Of a DNA stretch of 64,000 nt, positions 51,811 through 60,508 are shown in pieces. Position 1 is the first letter of the stretch, and every line of letters starts with the position of its first letter. Made by a program: the position numbers and the translations under genes. The notes below the pieces were generated by a model. That model saw only the letters and a list, made by a program, of their open reading frames with translations. It had not been told where the DNA came from and made no database searches. This DNA comes from JAGNKE01 sp965230245 (GTDB taxonomy: Bacteria > Pseudomonadota > Alphaproteobacteria > Micavibrionales > Micavibrionaceae), in NCBI GenBank assembly GCA_965230245.1, contig OZ246000.1, positions 2,356,001 to 2,420,000 on the forward strand, read 5' to 3'.

Positions 51811-53175
51811 TTGACAAAAAAATCGGCGAAATACGCTTCGTTTAACCCTGAGAAAGTCGCGGATGCGGATCTTGAGACGGCTTACATAGTCTTGCCGTTT
51901 AATCAGGCAAAACAGCCGTCCCGTGAAATCGAATATATTCAGGAAGAAGCCGAAGGCCTAGCACGGGCCATTTACCTTGACGTCATCAAGTCCGAAGTCG
52001 TCAAGTATCAGCGTGTAAACTCCTCACTCTTTATCGGGAAGGGAAAGGTAGAAGAAATCGCCGCAGAAATCGAAGAACTAAAGCCGACGATTGTCATTGT
52101 AAATCACTCTCTGTCACCAGTGCAGCAGCGTAACCTCGAAAAGGCTTGGAACACCAAAGTCATTGACCGTACAGGCCTTATCCTTGAAATCTTTGGGGAA
52201 CGAGCACGCACGAAAGAGGGGACACTTCAGGTCGAACTAGCCGCTTTGGAATATCAACGTTCACGCCTTGTAAGATCTTGGACCCACTTGGAAAGACAGC
52301 GCGGCGGTGCGGGCTTTATGGGTGGTCCGGGTGAACGCCAGATTGAATTGGATCGTCGGATCATCTCCCAACGTATCACCAAAATTAAAAAAGAATTGGA
52401 AGACGTCCGCCGCACACGTGACTTAGGGCGCAAAAGCCGCGAGCGTGTACCCTTTCCGATTGTCTCGCTTGTTGGGTACACAAACGCTGGAAAATCAACG
52501 CTTTTTAACAAGCTCACCGATGCAAAAGTATTTGCAGAAGATCTACCATTCGCCACACTCGACCCGACAATGCGCAGTCTGGTACTGCCAAACAGACAGG
52601 AAACAATTCTAGCTGACACGGTTGGGTTTATCTCCGACCTGCCGACACATCTTGTGGCTGCTTTTCGCGCGACACTGGAACAAATCGTATTTGCAGACGT
52701 CATTCTTCACGTTATTGATGTTTCCCGTGAAGATTTCAGAGAACAAAGAGACGATGTGATCGAAATTTTACGCGAATTGAATGTCGACTACGATAACGAC
52801 CCACGTATTATCGAAGTTTATAACAAGGTTGATTTGCTTCCTAAAACAGACCAGGCAGAGCTCAAACGATACTGTAAATTCGGCGGTTTCAATGCCTGCG
52901 CGGTTTCGGCCTTAACAGGGCAGGGCAAAGAAACACTCCTAAAAGAGATCGTTGAAATCACCGCGCGCCATCGTGAAGACACCTGGTTTGAGTTACGCCA
53001 TGAAGACGGAAAAGCACTCGCATGGTTATACGAAAACGCGGAAGTGCATAAAACGGAAACATTCAAAAACTGCATCCGTGCATATGTCCAGATTGACGAG
53101 CCAAGTAAGAACCAGTTCACCAGTTATTATGGGTATTGGGCGGAAAACAAACCCGTCAAAGCAGAACAATTTTAA
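51811..53175 (+). CDS. hflX: Ribosome-associated GTPase HflX
   Basis: GTPase that splits or rescues stalled ribosomes. The 454-residue product has the HflX N-terminal nucleotide-binding-like domain (to about 180) with FIGKGKVEEI and ERARTKEGTLQVELAALEYQ, the glycine-rich GGAGFMGGPGERQIELDRR linker, and the G domain with GYTNAGKSTLFNKL (G1), DTVGFI (G3) and NKVD (G4). The start is TTG, weakly supported by GAGA upstream; no suitable ATG exists nearby. It converges on mazG with a six-base gap. hfq-hflX is a conserved pair. Confidence 0.95.
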   Translation: MTKKSAKYASFNPEKVADADLETAYIVLPFNQAKQPSREIEYIQEEAEGLARAIYLDVIKSEVVKYQRVNSSLFIGKGKVEEIAAEIEELKPTIVIVNHSLSPVQQRNLEKAWNTKVIDRTGLILEIFGERARTKEGTLQVELAALEYQRSRLVRSWTHLERQRGGAGFMGGPGERQIELDRRIISQRITKIKKELEDVRRTRDLGRKSRERVPFPIVSLVGYTNAGKSTLFNKLTDAKVFAEDLPFATLDPTMRSLVLPNRQETILADTVGFISDLPTHLVAAFRATLEQIVFADVILHVIDVSREDFREQRDDVIEILRELNVDYDNDPRIIEVYNKVDLLPKTDQAELKRYCKFGGFNACAVSALTGQGKETLLKEIVEITARHREDTWFELRHEDGKALAWLYENAEVHKTETFKNCIRAYVQIDEPSKNQFTSYYGYWAENKPVKAEQF

Positions 53176-53181
53176 AGAGAT

Positions 53182-53991
53182 CTAACCGGCAGCTTCCTTT
53201 TTCTTCTGCTCGTTCCAACCCGCTTCCATATCTTGCAGAGATGCATCCTCTAAACGCCTGCCGGACGATACAATATCAGCCTCTAACCCTCTGAAACGGC
53301 GTTCGAATTTGTTGTTGCACTGACGCAAAGACTCCTCGGCATTGAGGCCTAGCATGCGCGCCAAATTCGCCATGACAAATAAAACATCACCGATCTCATC
53401 CTGTTTTTGATCGATAGTGCCGTTTTCAACGGCCACTCTTAACTCAGAAAGTTCCTCTTCAAGCTTATCAAGTACATTCGTTATCTCGGGCCATTCAAAA
53501 CCGACTTTAGCGGCTTTTTTCTGCAATTTTTGAGCCTTGAGTAGGGAGGGGAGGGCGGCTGTCACACCGTCGAGAGCACTCTTGGACTCATCCTTTTCCT
53601 GCGCTTTACGTTCATCCCAAATCGCATTTACATCCTCCGCGCTTTGCGCATCACGTTCACCGAAAACATGGGGGTGACGCTCAACCATCTTGTGTGTTAC
53701 GTCATGAATAACATCATAAATATCAAAATGCTTTTCCTCGCATGCCATCTGCGCGTGATAAATCGGCTGAAAAAGTAAATCACCAAGCTCTTCGCGCAGA
53801 TCATTCATATTCTCACGATCAATCGCATCGGCCACTTCATACGCTTCTTCAATAGTGTAAGGTGCAATCGTCTTATAACTTTGCTCTAGATCCCAGGGAC
53901 ATCCGCCGTTCGGATCACGCAATTTCGCCATCACACGAACAAGGTCATCAAATCCATAAACCTTATCTGTGTCATTGTCCTTAGAAGACAT
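53182..53991 (-). CDS. mazG: Nucleoside triphosphate pyrophosphohydrolase MazG
   Basis: House-cleaning enzyme that hydrolyses NTPs to NMPs. The 269-residue product has two MazG domains: the first opens with LRDPNGGCPWDLEQSYKTIAPYTIEEAYEVADAI with the EExxE and ExxD metal motifs (ELGDLLFQPIYHAQMA), the second has LEEELSELRVAV and EIGDVLFVMANLARMLG. The ATG at 53991 has AGGAG five bases upstream. trkH ends eight bases before it on the same strand. Confidence 0.96.
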   Translation of the reverse strand: MSSKDNDTDKVYGFDDLVRVMAKLRDPNGGCPWDLEQSYKTIAPYTIEEAYEVADAIDRENMNDLREELGDLLFQPIYHAQMACEEKHFDIYDVIHDVTHKMVERHPHVFGERDAQSAEDVNAIWDERKAQEKDESKSALDGVTAALPSLLKAQKLQKKAAKVGFEWPEITNVLDKLEEELSELRVAVENGTIDQKQDEIGDVLFVMANLARMLGLNAEESLRQCNNKFERRFRGLEADIVSSGRRLEDASLQDMEAGWNEQKKKEAAG

Positions 53992-53999
53992 CAAAACTC

Positions 54000-55445
54000 C
54001 TATTTCTTCCAGTAGTAAGGCGTAAACAAAATCAAAATCGTTAAGATTTCAAGACGCCCCAAAATCATACCTGCACTTAAAATCCATTTGGCCGCATCCG
54101 GCAAACTCGAAAAATTACCCGAAGGACCGACAACGTCACCGACACCCGGACCAACATTCGCTAAAACAGCTGCTGCCGAACTGATAGCAGTTTCAAAATC
54201 AACACCAACGAACGTCAAAATAACAGTAAAAAACACGTTAGCAACGACAAACAGGCTCAAAAATCCAAGAACAGTGGAAACCAAAGCCCGATCGACAGGT
54301 CGGCCCTGGTAGCGCATAGTAAAAACACCATGCGGGTAGATAATTGTTTTGAACTGCCAAAAGACTGCCTTAATAGCAAGAACAATACGCATTGTTTTGA
54401 TGCCGCCGGACGTTGATCCTGCACAGCCGCCAAGGTAAACAATAAAAAAGAAAAACATTAAGGAAAAATGATCCCATCCGGAGTAGTCGGCTGTCGCATA
54501 CCCCGTAGTTGTTATTACCGATATGATATTAAACAAAGATAAGCGAAGTGATTCTTCGAATGCAAATCCATGGCTAAAATATAGACGCAAAAACAGAATA
54601 AGCACTAAAACCATAATAATGCCGAAAAACGCTTTAACCTGATCGTCATTAAAAAACTCAAAACGTCCTTGAAAAAAGAATTTAATGTACAAGATAAAAG
54701 GCAAAGCTCCGATAACCATAAAAAAGCAACAGGCGTACTGCAAAAATGCACTATCAAAAAAACCAAAGGATTTATCATGTGTGGAATATCCGCCGGTTGC
54801 TATCGTGGTCATCGCATGATTCACAGCATCAAAAGCAGACATGCCAAGCAAAAAATACGTCAAACCACAAGCAACAGTCAGTCCCAGATAAACCTGTAAA
54901 AGTGAAACAATAATTTCACCACTTTTAGGCATAATTTTTTCATAACGGTCGGAAGACTCTGTCTGGAAAAGTTGCATACCGCCAACACGAAGGAATGGTA
55001 GCAAGATAATGGCAAATGCAATAAACCCGATACCGCCAATCCACTGTAAAAGTGAACGCCAAATAAGTATACCGTGCGACATCTCATCAAGATTATAAAA
55101 TACAGTTGATCCGGTCGCTGTCAGACCTGAAACTGATTCAAAAAAAGCATCAACAAAGCTGATACCAAGATCCGACATATAGATAGGCAAAGTCGCAAAA
55201 AAACATAAAAAGACCCAACTTAATGTTGTCAGCAGAAATGACTCACGAATGGTAATGGTTTTGCCGTAACGGAAATTTGAAATCGTCAGGCTAACGCCGA
55301 AGAACAGGCAAATAATAGAATTCAGAAAAAAGTCATAAGCATTGACGTGATCGTGGCTCCAATCGACAATCGCTGGCACAAGCTCAGCCAAGCCGAGAAT
55401 AGTCAGCAAAGTCCCAACAGTAAAACCGATAACTTCTGTGCGCAT
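54000..55445 (-). CDS. trkH: Trk potassium transporter membrane subunit TrkH
   Basis: Ion-conducting subunit of the Trk system. The 481-residue polytopic protein shows the four selectivity-filter loops of the superfamily: SGLTATGSTV, TTIATGGYSTHD, SVITTTGYATADYS and ANVGPGVGDVVG. It is separated from its regulator trkA by several genes, which is common. A candidate promoter lies in the AT-rich gap upstream. Confidence 0.95.
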   Translation of the reverse strand: MRTEVIGFTVGTLLTILGLAELVPAIVDWSHDHVNAYDFFLNSIICLFFGVSLTISNFRYGKTITIRESFLLTTLSWVFLCFFATLPIYMSDLGISFVDAFFESVSGLTATGSTVFYNLDEMSHGILIWRSLLQWIGGIGFIAFAIILLPFLRVGGMQLFQTESSDRYEKIMPKSGEIIVSLLQVYLGLTVACGLTYFLLGMSAFDAVNHAMTTIATGGYSTHDKSFGFFDSAFLQYACCFFMVIGALPFILYIKFFFQGRFEFFNDDQVKAFFGIIMVLVLILFLRLYFSHGFAFEESLRLSLFNIISVITTTGYATADYSGWDHFSLMFFFFIVYLGGCAGSTSGGIKTMRIVLAIKAVFWQFKTIIYPHGVFTMRYQGRPVDRALVSTVLGFLSLFVVANVFFTVILTFVGVDFETAISSAAAVLANVGPGVGDVVGPSGNFSSLPDAAKWILSAGMILGRLEILTILILFTPYYWKK

Positions 55446-55657
55446 GAAAGACTGACAGCCCGGAAATGTTCTGTATTAATACAAGTCATTGGAATACCAT
55501 ATAGACACAACAAAATATAGAGATACGAGAAACAGAATATATTATTTTCCATAATATATATTATCACTCAATTGTATCCTAACAAGCTATAGCTCTTACC
55601 TGATAGAAACTCCGCTCATCCGCTTAAAAATAACTAATACAATCATTTTAGCTATCC
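55446..55657. promoter_or_regulatory. AT-rich 212-base gap with hairpin and candidate trkH promoter
   Basis: The longest gene-free stretch. On the minus strand TTGTTA (55580-55585) and TAATAT (55558-55563) with 16 bases between form a fair promoter toward trkH. An 8-base stem lies at 55537-55544 and 55552-55559 (TTTTCCA loop), within strongly AT-rich sequence. No coding frame was found here. Confidence 0.4.
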
Positions 55658-56416
55658 CTAGAAAGCAGATTTCAGAAACTTATCAAGCTTACCTTCTTGA
55701 TCAGCCTCACCTTCAATAAAAATGAAGGCTCTAGCAAGCTTGGAGGTAACATCTTTATAGGATTCTATCTCCAAATCAGGTCGATAAAGATGACTTTGTA
55801 TTTTTATGATGTACCCTGGATCTTTAAGAAAGTACGCCTCAGTTCTACTAATGTGCACTGTATAAATAACATTTAGAGTGCCTGAAACCTTAAGATGTGA
55901 ATTAAATTCTTTTCTGTGAAAACGTTCATCATAAACCTTTACTGGCAAATCAAGGCTTCCTTCACACAATGATGAAAATCTTTGGGTATACCGACTTGTT
56001 AATAATTTAATTAAATTGGGCTTTTGTATTTGTACAGGCAACCTCCCCTGTTCCTCTTCAACAAGCGAAGATAAAGGATATATCTCCAACAAAATATTTA
56101 TACGTTTCAATCCAAAATATATACGCTGTGCATTTGGAGATGTAGGACAGTAAAAAGTATCATAGTCATAACGAACGCCACCCATTGGGGCGTTAACTTT
56201 AGTATCCACACGCAAGAGAAGTATTATTACCAAAATACAGAAAACAAAAAAACAAAAAAACAAAACAACAAAGTGTGTTTCGAAAAAGACCCAAACATAG
56301 GTTCCCAAATAAATATTTAGTAGCAGAAACAGTCCTATACCCAATACAGGAAAAAACCCTACAGCCCCAAACTTTGGTCTGCTTCTAAAGCTTGTTCTTC
56401 TTGCTCTGCAAGGCAA
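55658..56416 (-). CDS. Orphan two-helix membrane protein
   Basis: Not recognised. The 252-residue product has two adjacent hydrophobic helices (about 20-38 and 42-68, the second very Phe-rich) followed by about 185 soluble residues. No ATG is available upstream of the first helix; the start is probably TTG at 56416, which overlaps the preceding gene by 58 bases, or a TTG near 56343 inside the first helix. The architecture of two helices plus a soluble domain recalls YcxB-like or other 2TM sensor/effector proteins, but no motif confirms this. The gene is more AT-rich than its neighbours, which may indicate transfer. It is third in the zur transcript. Confidence 0.65.
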   Translation of the reverse strand: MPCRARRTSFRSRPKFGAVGFFPVLGIGLFLLLNIYLGTYVWVFFETHFVVLFFCFFVFCILVIILLLRVDTKVNAPMGGVRYDYDTFYCPTSPNAQRIYFGLKRINILLEIYPLSSLVEEEQGRLPVQIQKPNLIKLLTSRYTQRFSSLCEGSLDLPVKVYDERFHRKEFNSHLKVSGTLNVIYTVHISRTEAYFLKDPGYIIKIQSHLYRPDLEIESYKDVTSKLARAFIFIEGEADQEGKLDKFLKSAF

Positions 56417-56670
56417 ATACGCTGAACATGAGGATGCAACATTTCACATGTATCACTGCGCGCCGCCTCAGAGATAAGTTCCAGTTGCTCCGGTTCTAAA
56501 CGCGCCTTACGTTCTGCCGCCGCTTTATCTTGCCCGATCTCATGAAGCGCGCCCAGACCGGTCACTGCAATGGTAAACAAACCAAAACCGATTGTGCCGT
56601 TCATAATGCGCTCTCTCATCGGTCGCTTTTCAGGCTCATCAGCTTGCGTATCAAAATCATTACTCAACAT
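56359..56670 (-). CDS. Small membrane protein with Cys/His cluster, downstream of zur
   Basis: Not recognised. The 103-residue product has an acidic N-terminus, one membrane helix (about 24-43), a charged helical stretch (47-72) and a C-terminal C75-x3-H79-x-H81-x4-C86 cluster that could bind a metal or form a disulphide. AGGA stands eight bases before the ATG. It begins 25 bases after the zur stop, so it is probably cotranscribed, and overlaps the next orphan gene. The link to zinc is inference from position only. Confidence 0.65.
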   Translation of the reverse strand: MLSNDFDTQADEPEKRPMRERIMNGTIGFGLFTIAVTGLGALHEIGQDKAAAERKARLEPEQLELISEAARSDTCEMLHPHVQRICLAEQEEQALEADQSLGL

Positions 56671-56695
56671 ATCTTAAATCCTATTGTTTTTATAT

Positions 56696-57136
56696 TTAAG
56701 CACATTTCACACATTGACCGTGAAGCTCAGCATTCCAGGAGGATAAAACAAAGCCCTCTTGATTAACCCTCTTTTTAAGATCATCAGGAACAGAGCACAA
56801 ATGTGCCTCGATAACAGTACCGCAACTATCACAAATCATGAACTGCGAGCCGCTATGCTTATGGTCGGCATGACAAATCACATAAGCATTCAAACTCTCT
56901 ATACGGTGAACAAATCCATGCTCCTGAAGGAACTCAATCGCACGGTACGCTGTCGGAGGCTTAGGCTTATCAAGATACTGACCCAAAGCATCCAATATGT
57001 CATAAGCACCAATGGCCGTCTTTGCACGCGCTATGATATCCAGAACATGGCGTCTGGGTTCGGTAAAACGCAGTCCGTTGGCCTCACAGTACTGCTCGAC
57101 ACTCTTCTGAAGTTTTTTACGCTCTGCGGCTTTCAT
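56696..57136 (-). CDS. zur: Fur-family zinc regulator Zur
   Basis: Zinc-responsive repressor. The ATG at 57136 gives 146 residues; the frame is open 44 codons upstream but that extension is unlike the family. The winged helix has GLRFTEPRRHVLDIIARAKTAIGAYDIL and KPPTAYRAIEFLQEHGFVHRIESLNAYVICHADHKH, which is Zur-type rather than Fur-type. The structural zinc site is present as CDSCG and the C-terminal CVKC. No strong ribosome-binding site or Zur box is evident in the 121 bases upstream. No zinc-uptake genes are adjacent. Confidence 0.88.
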   Translation of the reverse strand: MKAAERKKLQKSVEQYCEANGLRFTEPRRHVLDIIARAKTAIGAYDILDALGQYLDKPKPPTAYRAIEFLQEHGFVHRIESLNAYVICHADHKHSGSQFMICDSCGTVIEAHLCSVPDDLKKRVNQEGFVLSSWNAELHGQCVKCA

Positions 57137-57257
57137 GTTTTGTATCTTACAATCGGTTAAACGCCAGAGATGACAGCTGACGACAAAGCCGAACATAACA
57201 GAAAATGAGGAAAACGAGTAGGTCAAAAGGTTAGTTTGTGGCTTAAAAAGACTTGCT

Positions 57258-58055
57258 TTACAACCCAATGTCTATCCTTAACCCGTCATAGGCCGGCGCA
57301 TAACCATCGGGCAAGTCCTTCAACAAGGATCCATAATCCATCTGTGTTGTCAAACTCGTTAAATAAACCATTTTTGCCCGAATTTTTGCATTTATATCAA
57401 TAACTTCTTCAATACTGGCATGAACAGGGTTCTGAGAGCTTTTATACCCTGCAGCGTCCACAATCAGGGTCTTTACACCCTGCAAGGTCTTAACGGCGGC
57501 CTCATCAAGAGATTTCATATCTACCGCATAACCAAAATCACCAAACCTATAACCCGTACAAACGCACGTCCCGTGGTCAATTTTAAACGGTACAAAGGTA
57601 ATATCCCCGACTGTGTGTTGCACACCTAAGTCAGTGGATGTGAGGATATTGGATTTGAGGATTGGGGGGTAAAAGAACTTATTGCTTCCGCCCTTAAAAA
57701 GATAAGGAAAACGCCCTTCAATCTCTTCGGCCGTTTCCACACCCATAAAAACATCGAGAGGCTCTTGATGTCCGCGAAAATAAAAACTGCGTAAATCGTC
57801 AATCCCGTGACAATGATCACTATGCGCGTGCGTGTAAAAAATATAATCCGCGGTTTTAAGGTTCTCGCGGTTAAACTGCTCGCGAAAATCCGGCCCTGTA
57901 TCGATAACAATAGTGGTCTCTTCACTGACAACTGCAAGACTTGAACGCCCACGCTTGTTTTTCGGGTTTTCAGGATCGCACTGCCCCCAATAATTGCCAA
58001 TGGCAGGAACCCCGGATGAATTACCGCACCCTAAAACAATTGCCTGTACACTCAT
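57258..58055 (-). CDS. PhnP-like metallo-beta-lactamase fold hydrolase
   Basis: Cytosolic MBL-fold hydrolase of 265 residues, probably a phosphodiesterase. The metal motif HAHSDHCHGIDDLR (HxHxDH) is complete, and the N-terminus VLGCGNSSGVPAIGNYWGQCDPENPKNKRGRSS is characteristic of the family that follows tatD in alphaproteobacteria. Its ATG overlaps the tatD stop by four bases. Substrate unknown; cyclic phosphates are cleaved by PhnP relatives. Confidence 0.88.
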   Translation of the reverse strand: MSVQAIVLGCGNSSGVPAIGNYWGQCDPENPKNKRGRSSLAVVSEETTIVIDTGPDFREQFNRENLKTADYIFYTHAHSDHCHGIDDLRSFYFRGHQEPLDVFMGVETAEEIEGRFPYLFKGGSNKFFYPPILKSNILTSTDLGVQHTVGDITFVPFKIDHGTCVCTGYRFGDFGYAVDMKSLDEAAVKTLQGVKTLIVDAAGYKSSQNPVHASIEEVIDINAKIRAKMVYLTSLTTQMDYGSLLKDLPDGYAPAYDGLRIDIGL

Positions 58056-58849
58056 GCCAATTTCGCCTTATTAAACAATCTGAAAAAATTCTCACTTGTT
58101 ATATTTGCAAACTCTTCTCGGTCTATCCCAAGATAATCCGCCAGAAACTCACCCGTATGAACAACATAGCCCGGCTCGTTTGTTTTCCCCCGATGCGGCT
58201 TTGGCGCAAGAAACGGAGCATCGGTTTCCACCAGAATACGATTAAGCGGCACTGTCTTGGCTATCTCACGCAATTCATCGGCTTTACCAAAGGTGACAAT
58301 ACCGGAAAAAGAAATATAAAAATCCATCTCAAGCGCATCCTTGGCGAGTTGCGACCCCGAACTAAAACAATGCATAACACCGCGCAGTCCTTTGCCCTCC
58401 CCTTCCTCACGAAGAATGTTCGCAGTATCTTCTTCCGCATCACGGCTATGAACAATCAGCGGCATATCTGTTTCAACACACGCCCGTATATGTTTGCGGA
58501 AAGATTCCCGCTGATCTTCCCGCGGCGAATTATCATAAAAATAGTCCAACCCCGACTCCCCGATGCCGATCACGTTGGGATCGCTCATAGCCAGCGCACA
58601 AAGTTGCTCAAGCGTGATAGCCTTCTCGCCCTCTAAGCCCGCATCGTGAGGATGCGTCCCGACACTGCACCAGACATTATCCAGCGGCTTTACGGTCGCA
58701 AGTAAGTCATCAAATTCCTCGGAAATACGGCAACAAATGGAAACCATTCCGTCGACACCTGCCGCACGTGCACGCGCTGCTAGTATCGCGGGCGTATCAT
58801 CCTCGGAAACGCGCTCATGATTTAAATGGCAATGGGAGTCAATCCACAT
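58052..58849 (-). CDS. tatD: TatD family DNase
   Basis: Metal-dependent amidohydrolase-fold deoxyribonuclease. The 265-residue product has DSHCHLNH (HxH), IGESGLDYFYDNSPREDQRESF, IVHSRDAEEDTANIL, GVMHCFSSGSQLAKDAL, ILVETDAPFLAPKPHRGKTNEP and the C-terminal NFFRLF. It lies in the standard metG-tatD-MBL order. Confidence 0.95.
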   Translation of the reverse strand: MWIDSHCHLNHERVSEDDTPAILAARARAAGVDGMVSICCRISEEFDDLLATVKPLDNVWCSVGTHPHDAGLEGEKAITLEQLCALAMSDPNVIGIGESGLDYFYDNSPREDQRESFRKHIRACVETDMPLIVHSRDAEEDTANILREEGEGKGLRGVMHCFSSGSQLAKDALEMDFYISFSGIVTFGKADELREIAKTVPLNRILVETDAPFLAPKPHRGKTNEPGYVVHTGEFLADYLGIDREEFANITSENFFRLFNKAKLA

Positions 58850-58879
58850 TCGGTGTCTCCTTGGCTACTGTAAGAAAAA

Positions 58880-60460
58880 CTAAGCCGCTTCCTCATTCTC
58901 GACAATACGCGGGAACACACCTTCCGGCTTGTCAATCTCAGTACCTGACTTCAACGCATAATCAGGATGAATATGCTTAAACAACCGCTCCCCTTCCGGC
59001 ACTTTTAGTTGGTCAAGAAGCTTTGAAGCGGCTTCAGGAACAACCATTTGTACTGCAATAGCAATACAGCGGATAGCCTCAGCTAACTCGTAGAGGACTA
59101 CCTTCATACGCTCGGGGTCTTCTTTCTTCAGTTTCCACGGAGCCATATTGTCAATATAACGATCACAATCTGTCACAGACTGCCAAATAATTGATAGAAC
59201 TTCATTAAATTTAAAGGCATCCGCACGATGTCTAAGAAGATCTAATGTTACAGAATGATCATACCAACTGCCCAACAAGACACTTTTCTCACTATCTACT
59301 TCACCCGTCTCAGGGAACTGCGCATCACAATTCTTGTAAATCATCGACAACGTCCGCTGCGCCAAGTTGCCCAGCCCGTTCGCCAGATCGGCATTGATAC
59401 GCTTCACAACCAGCTCATGCGAGAAGTTCCCGTCCTGCCCGTGCGAGACCTCACGCATCAGGAAATACCGGATTTGATCCAGCCCGTACGTCTCTACCAG
59501 ATCATCCGGCGAAAGGACATTCCCAACGGATTTGGACATTTTCGCCCCCGCCACATTGATAAAACCGTGCGCAAAAATATGCTTCGGCAATTCGATATCC
59601 GCAGCTTTCAAAAATGCAGGCCAGTAAATCGCATGAAAACGGGTGATATCCTTACCGATCACATGATACTGAGCGGGCCAGTATTTTTGAAACTCTTGTG
59701 AATCAATATCAGGATACCCAATCGCTGTAATATAATTCGTCAACGCATCAAGCCAGACATACATCACATGGTCTTCATCATCGGGAACGGGAATTCCCCA
59801 TGTTAAGCGATCTTTGTGACGAGAAACGGAAAGGTCTTTTAAGCCCCCCTCCTGCTTCACAAAACTTCTGATCTCATTCAAACGCACATCAGGCATCACA
59901 AACGACGGATTACTCTCGTAATACTCCAGCAGAAAATCCGTATATTTGGAAAGTTTGAAGAAATAGCTCGCCTCTTCAACCCATTCGGCTTCCGTACCCA
60001 ACGGGGTCAATTTCTGCCCCGTTGCAGGGTCTTCATTCAACTCGTCTTCGGTGAAATACGCTTCCTCACGAACGGAATACCAGCCTTCATACTTCCCGAG
60101 ATAAATATCCCCCTTCTCGACCAGTTTCTTCCAGATGGCCTGAGATGCTGCGTAATGCCGCTCTTCGGTTGTGCGGATAAAATCATCATTGGAAATATTT
60201 AGGGTTTGCGTCATAGCCTCAAACGTCGCAGCGTTCTGATCGGCAAATTCTTTCGGCTGCATGCCATTTTGTTCGGCTGTTTTGGCAACCTTTTCACCAT
60301 GCTCGTCGGTTCCGGTCAAAAACTTCACATCATAACCGTCGAGCCGCTTAAACCTTGCCATTACATCTGTCAAAATACTCTCATAAGCATGCCCTAAATG
60401 CGGCACACCGTTCACATATGATATCGCGGTTGTAATGAAAAACGGCTCTTTGTTACTCAA
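58880..60460 (-). CDS. metG: Methionyl-tRNA synthetase
   Basis: Class I synthetase for tRNA-Met. The 526-residue product has the HIGH-type motif HLGHAYE near residue 19 and KMSKSVGN near residue 308, and lacks a C-terminal tRNA-binding extension, as in other alphaproteobacterial enzymes. The insertion usually holding zinc knuckles has no cysteine pair (EDPATGQKL), so it is the zinc-free type. The start is TTG at 60460 with AGGGCAGGG just upstream; the first internal ATG would delete the HIGH motif, so the TTG is required. Confidence 0.97.
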   Translation of the reverse strand: MSNKEPFFITTAISYVNGVPHLGHAYESILTDVMARFKRLDGYDVKFLTGTDEHGEKVAKTAEQNGMQPKEFADQNAATFEAMTQTLNISNDDFIRTTEERHYAASQAIWKKLVEKGDIYLGKYEGWYSVREEAYFTEDELNEDPATGQKLTPLGTEAEWVEEASYFFKLSKYTDFLLEYYESNPSFVMPDVRLNEIRSFVKQEGGLKDLSVSRHKDRLTWGIPVPDDEDHVMYVWLDALTNYITAIGYPDIDSQEFQKYWPAQYHVIGKDITRFHAIYWPAFLKAADIELPKHIFAHGFINVAGAKMSKSVGNVLSPDDLVETYGLDQIRYFLMREVSHGQDGNFSHELVVKRINADLANGLGNLAQRTLSMIYKNCDAQFPETGEVDSEKSVLLGSWYDHSVTLDLLRHRADAFKFNEVLSIIWQSVTDCDRYIDNMAPWKLKKEDPERMKVVLYELAEAIRCIAIAVQMVVPEAASKLLDQLKVPEGERLFKHIHPDYALKSGTEIDKPEGVFPRIVENEEAA

Positions 60461-60508
60461 TGCCCTGCCCTTTCGCGTCGCTGGTAATTTCGTTCTAATA
60501 ACAAACGT

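Noticed and set aside
57137..57268. 44-codon N-terminal extension of Zur
   Set aside because: Fur-family proteins begin near the ATG at 57136; the extension includes hydrophobic, Cys-bearing sequence from the intergenic region.
57941..58636. Plus-strand open frame (231 codons) opposite tatD and the MBL gene
   Set aside because: Antisense to two conserved genes and of shadow-type composition.
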